Origin: a bacterium UBA2214 | GTDB taxonomy: Bacteria > Zhuqueibacterota > Zhuqueibacteria > Residuimicrobiales > Residuimicrobiaceae | NCBI GenBank assembly: GCA_002327255.1 | Contig: DCUM01000063.1 | Span: 1-64,000, forward strand | Length of the DNA stretch: 64,000 bases | Direction: 5' to 3' | Shown: positions 61,925 through 64,000 of the stretch, one piece after another | How the letters are laid out: every line of letters begins with the position of its first letter | Numbering within the stretch: position 1 is the first letter of the stretch | The notes under the pieces: generated by a model | Seen by the model: the letters and a program-made list of their open reading frames with translations, nothing else | What the model was told of the DNA's origin: nothing | Database searches by the model: none | Made by a program: the position numbers and the translations under genes

Positions 61925-63364
61925 ATGCAAGAAAAGATGCAGCAAATTCATGATTATCTTTTTGAAATACCCCGGACAGGCAAAATGCGCGTCCCGGCTC
62001 GTATTTATGCCTCTGCCGGCATGCTCAAAGATATCCTGAACGACAATGCCGCGGAACAAGCCGCTCATGTAGCCTGGCTGCCGGGCATCACAGGCTATTC
62101 CTATGCCATGCCGGACATTCACTGGGGTTATGGCTTTCCCATCGGCGGCGTCGCTGCCTTTGATATGGAGGAAGGCATCGTCTCGCCCGGTGGCGTGGGT
62201 TACGACATCAACTGCGGCGTCCGTCTACTGAGAACGGATCTCGATTATGACACCGTAAAACCCAGATTGCCGCTCCTCGTGGAGGCCCTGTTTCGCGCAG
62301 TCCCGAGCGGGGTTGGTTCCACCGGAGCGATCAAGTTGAGTCTGAATGAAGAAAAACGCGTCCTGCAGCAGGGCGCGACATGGGCAATTGAAAACGGTTT
62401 CGGCCGCGGCGAAGACCTTGACAAGATCGAGGAAAACGGCGTCATGTCCTCTGCAGATCCGGAGATGGTGAGCCAGCACGCCCTGGAGCGGGGGCGGGCG
62501 CAATTGGGAACATTGGGGTCGGGCAATCATTTCGTCGAAGTGGGCGTCGTCAGGGAGGTTTTTGACGCCGGCGCCGCCGCTGTGCTGGGCTTGCGAAAAA
62601 ACCAGGTCACGGTCACGATTCACACCGGTTCGCGCGGCCTGGGGCATCAGGTCTGCGATGATGCCATCAAAGTGATGTTGCGCGCGAGTCAAAAATATGG
62701 CATCGAACTGCCGGACCGCCAACTCTGCTGTGCCCCGATCCAGTCGCCTGAGGGGAGACAATACCTCGCGGCCATGGCCAGCGCCGTCAATTTCGCCTTT
62801 GCCAACCGGCAGATGATCACCCATTGGGTGCACGAGGCCATCCTGCGAACCCTCGGCATCAGCGCCCGGGATCTGAACATGCAAGTGGTCTATGAGGTGG
62901 CGCATAATATTGCCAAGATCGAGACCCATACGTTCGCAGGCATAAAGCGGCAGTTATGTGTACACCGTAAAGGCGCCACCCGGGCCTTTGGACCCCATCA
63001 CCCGGAAATCCCCGCAGCCTATCGCGAGATCGGCCAACCGGTGCTCATTCCCGGCGATATGGGCCGTTATTCCTATGTGCTCACCGGCACGGAGAGAGCC
63101 ATGCAGGAGACGTTTGGATCGACTTGCCATGGCGCGGGGCGGCTGATGAGTCGCACCCAGGCGATCAAAAAAGGCCGGGGACGCTCCCTGACGCAAGAAC
63201 TCGCAGCACGCGGCATCATCGTCCGCGCTTCCAGCCGCGCGACTCTGGCGGAAGAAGCCCCGGAAGCCTATAAAGATGTCTCCCAGGTTGTGGACGCTGT
63301 TGTCGGCGCAGGCCTTGCGAAGAAGATCGTCAAACTCCATCCCATTGGCGTCGTCAAAGGGTGA
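61925..63364 (+). CDS. rtcB: RtcB RNA ligase (3'-phosphate/5'-OH, GTP- and Mn-dependent)
   Basis: Joins RNA 2',3'-cyclic-phosphate or 3'-phosphate ends to 5'-hydroxyl ends through a histidine-GMP intermediate. 479 residues: metal site MPDIHWGYGFPIGG and GGVGYDINCGVRL (Cys97), LGTLGSGNHFVEV, IHTGSRGLGHQVC, VVYEVAHNIAKIE, LCVHRKGATRAFGP, and the guanylylated His402 in TCHGAGR. Complete. GAGG lies 5 nt before ATG 61925. It is in the same operon as archease and a Nudix enzyme and closely follows a HerA-like ATPase. No RtcA or RtcR is present, so it is not the E. coli type rtc operon. Confidence 0.96.
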   Translation: MQEKMQQIHDYLFEIPRTGKMRVPARIYASAGMLKDILNDNAAEQAAHVAWLPGITGYSYAMPDIHWGYGFPIGGVAAFDMEEGIVSPGGVGYDINCGVRLLRTDLDYDTVKPRLPLLVEALFRAVPSGVGSTGAIKLSLNEEKRVLQQGATWAIENGFGRGEDLDKIEENGVMSSADPEMVSQHALERGRAQLGTLGSGNHFVEVGVVREVFDAGAAAVLGLRKNQVTVTIHTGSRGLGHQVCDDAIKVMLRASQKYGIELPDRQLCCAPIQSPEGRQYLAAMASAVNFAFANRQMITHWVHEAILRTLGISARDLNMQVVYEVAHNIAKIETHTFAGIKRQLCVHRKGATRAFGPHHPEIPAAYREIGQPVLIPGDMGRYSYVLTGTERAMQETFGSTCHGAGRLMSRTQAIKKGRGRSLTQELAARGIIVRASSRATLAEEAPEAYKDVSQVVDAVVGAGLAKKIVKLHPIGVVKG

Positions 63365-63686
63365 GTTGCGTCACGAAACCCATTCCGTCCCATTAAAAAT
63401 TTGTTGACTTTTTCTCGGCATAATTCTATATTTATATACCATCCTATCAATCAGCCGTGGCCTGGTAATGGCCATTTATATTCATATTGCGGCTTGCGGC
63501 CGATTCTTTATAATATCTACGTACTGACAACTGCCGCCCCATGGACGGCCCACAAATCCTCGAAACGCCTTTGGCCTGAACCATATAATCCATATCGTTG
63601 CGATAGTGTTTTTCGTCCAATTCACCCGGGTGACCATCTGCGTGCGCACGTGTGTGATTTCATTTCATTTTTAAGGAGTGACCAGG
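63365..63686 (+). other. Long leader region upstream of the last gene
   Basis: 322 bp with no coding ORF. It holds a promoter at 63404-63432, implying a ~248-nt untranslated leader. A second TATAAT (63509-63514) could start a shorter mRNA. Several small inverted repeats (GGCCTGGTAATGGCC near 63463, GCGGCTTGCGGCCG near 63489) lie in it, but no riboswitch class that I can recognise. Confidence 0.5.
63404..63432 (+). promoter_or_regulatory. Sigma-70-type promoter of the last gene
   Basis: TTGACT (63404-63409), 17-bp spacer, TATATT (63427-63432), 40 bp after the rtcB stop. Confidence 0.7.
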
Positions 63687-64000
63687 ATGGGCTTGCCATC
63701 ATCATCCTCTTCTTTGCCGATAAAATTGGCACAAATCATCCCTGATTACGATGGGTACGACGACCGCACCCTGCGAAAGCATTCGGACCAGAAAATCCGC
63801 CTTTGCATGATCGGCAAAATAGAAAATATACTGCGTCATTTGAGCGGCTTGCCTGCGGCGCCACACGAAGAAGACAAGCGGCGGCTTTCTGATTTGTCAC
63901 AAAGCACACATCGCAAGCTGATCACCATCAGCGAAAGTCTCAGAGACCCGACCTATGCCGGAAATCCTTTTTTCGCCCTCGACCGGATTCCGGAAAAACG
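63687..64000 (+). CDS. Hypothetical protein, 3'-truncated by the window edge
   Basis: 104 codons open to the end of the window from ATG 63687, with AAGGAG (63673-63678) at ideal 8-nt spacing. The start reads MGLPSSSSSLPIKLAQI, followed by a charged helical part (DDRTLRKHSDQKIRLCMIG, KIENILRHLSG, HEEDKRRLSDLSQSTH). No signal peptide, membrane segment or known motif is seen in the visible part. It begins a new transcription unit after rtcB. Confidence 0.7.
   Translation, partial: MGLPSSSSSLPIKLAQIIPDYDGYDDRTLRKHSDQKIRLCMIGKIENILRHLSGLPAAPHEEDKRRLSDLSQSTHRKLITISESLRDPTYAGNPFFALDRIPEK

Noticed and set aside
63401..63745. 114-codon plus-strand ORF beginning MLTFSRHNSIF
   Set aside because: It begins inside the predicted promoter and overlaps, in another frame, the gene at 63687 that has an ideal ribosome-binding site.
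1..64000. CRISPR arrays, tRNA or rRNA genes, transposases
   Set aside because: Looked for direct repeats with regular spacing, GTTCGA-type T-loops and transposase motifs in the gaps; none found by eye.

Overview
The window reads as a densely coded chromosome segment (about 50 protein genes, small gaps, many 4-nt ATGA/GTGA overlaps, standard code with TGA stops, moderately GC-rich) from a diderm bacterium with lipid A. Lipid A genes (lpxB, lpxK, an LpxL-type acyltransferase), two GT9 heptosyltransferase-like proteins, a TonB-dependent receptor with a DUF4249-like lipoprotein, and several families I associate with the FCB group (YfhO, DUF4292, DUF3108, DUF6599-like) point to an uncultured FCB-superphylum lineage (Calditrichota, KSB1 or Ignavibacteria-like). 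This placement is inference from family content; no rRNA is present. I see no tRNA, rRNA, CRISPR, integrase or transposase gene.

Layout. 1-4256 (+): 3' part of hisS, a SpoU/TrmH RNA methyltransferase, a CPBP protease and a SpoIID-domain protein. 4284-4771: a pseudo-receiver gene with its own promoter and terminator. 4831-10874 (+): nadB, an OLD/RecF-like ATPase, then a glycan block (GT4, methyltransferase, GT4) that meets a Wzx-like flippase on the other strand. 12218-16883 (+): a YfhO-like membrane protein from a strong promoter, then a histidine kinase and an SDR enzyme. 16884-31491 (-): a nearly gapless run of about 14 genes. It starts at a good promoter (31543-31571) with two Glu-substituted pseudo-receiver/DUF4388 proteins and a degenerate MglA/COG2229-like GTPase, and continues through a metalloprotease, lipid A acyltransferase, GT9 enzymes, TsaC/Sua5 and the TonB receptor/lipoprotein pair. 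31563-33671 (-): a tiny membrane ORF, a zinc-binding anti-sigma-like protein and a sigma-region-2-like protein. 34050-35438 (-): an NtrC-type regulator with its own promoter and terminator.

35551-40094 (-): lipid A operon (Gfo/Idh oxidoreductase, ICMT-like protein, lpxB, DUF374 acyltransferase, lpxK). 40259-40357: a MITE-like inverted repeat. 40431-46538 (-): a phosphoserine phosphatase-phosphoglycerate dehydrogenase fusion, a GT2, a LolA/B-like DUF4292 lipoprotein and a large TPR lipoprotein. 46737-53268 (-): glgC, a GHMP sugar kinase, a FakA-FakB-like fusion directly coupled to plsY, a decayed RNase Z fragment and an EamA transporter. 53389-55077 (-): a GT-C/TPR membrane protein. 55542-63364 (+): a two-domain GT2, a phosphohexomutase, a HerA-like ATPase and an archease-Nudix-RtcB RNA-ligase cluster. 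A new gene runs off the end from 63687.

The best candidates for an undescribed system are the pseudo-receiver/DUF4388/degenerate-GTPase module heading the envelope operon (27542-31491), the single-chain fatty-acid-kinase-like protein coupled to PlsY (48014-50502), and the HerA-archease-Nudix-RtcB cluster (58621-63364).
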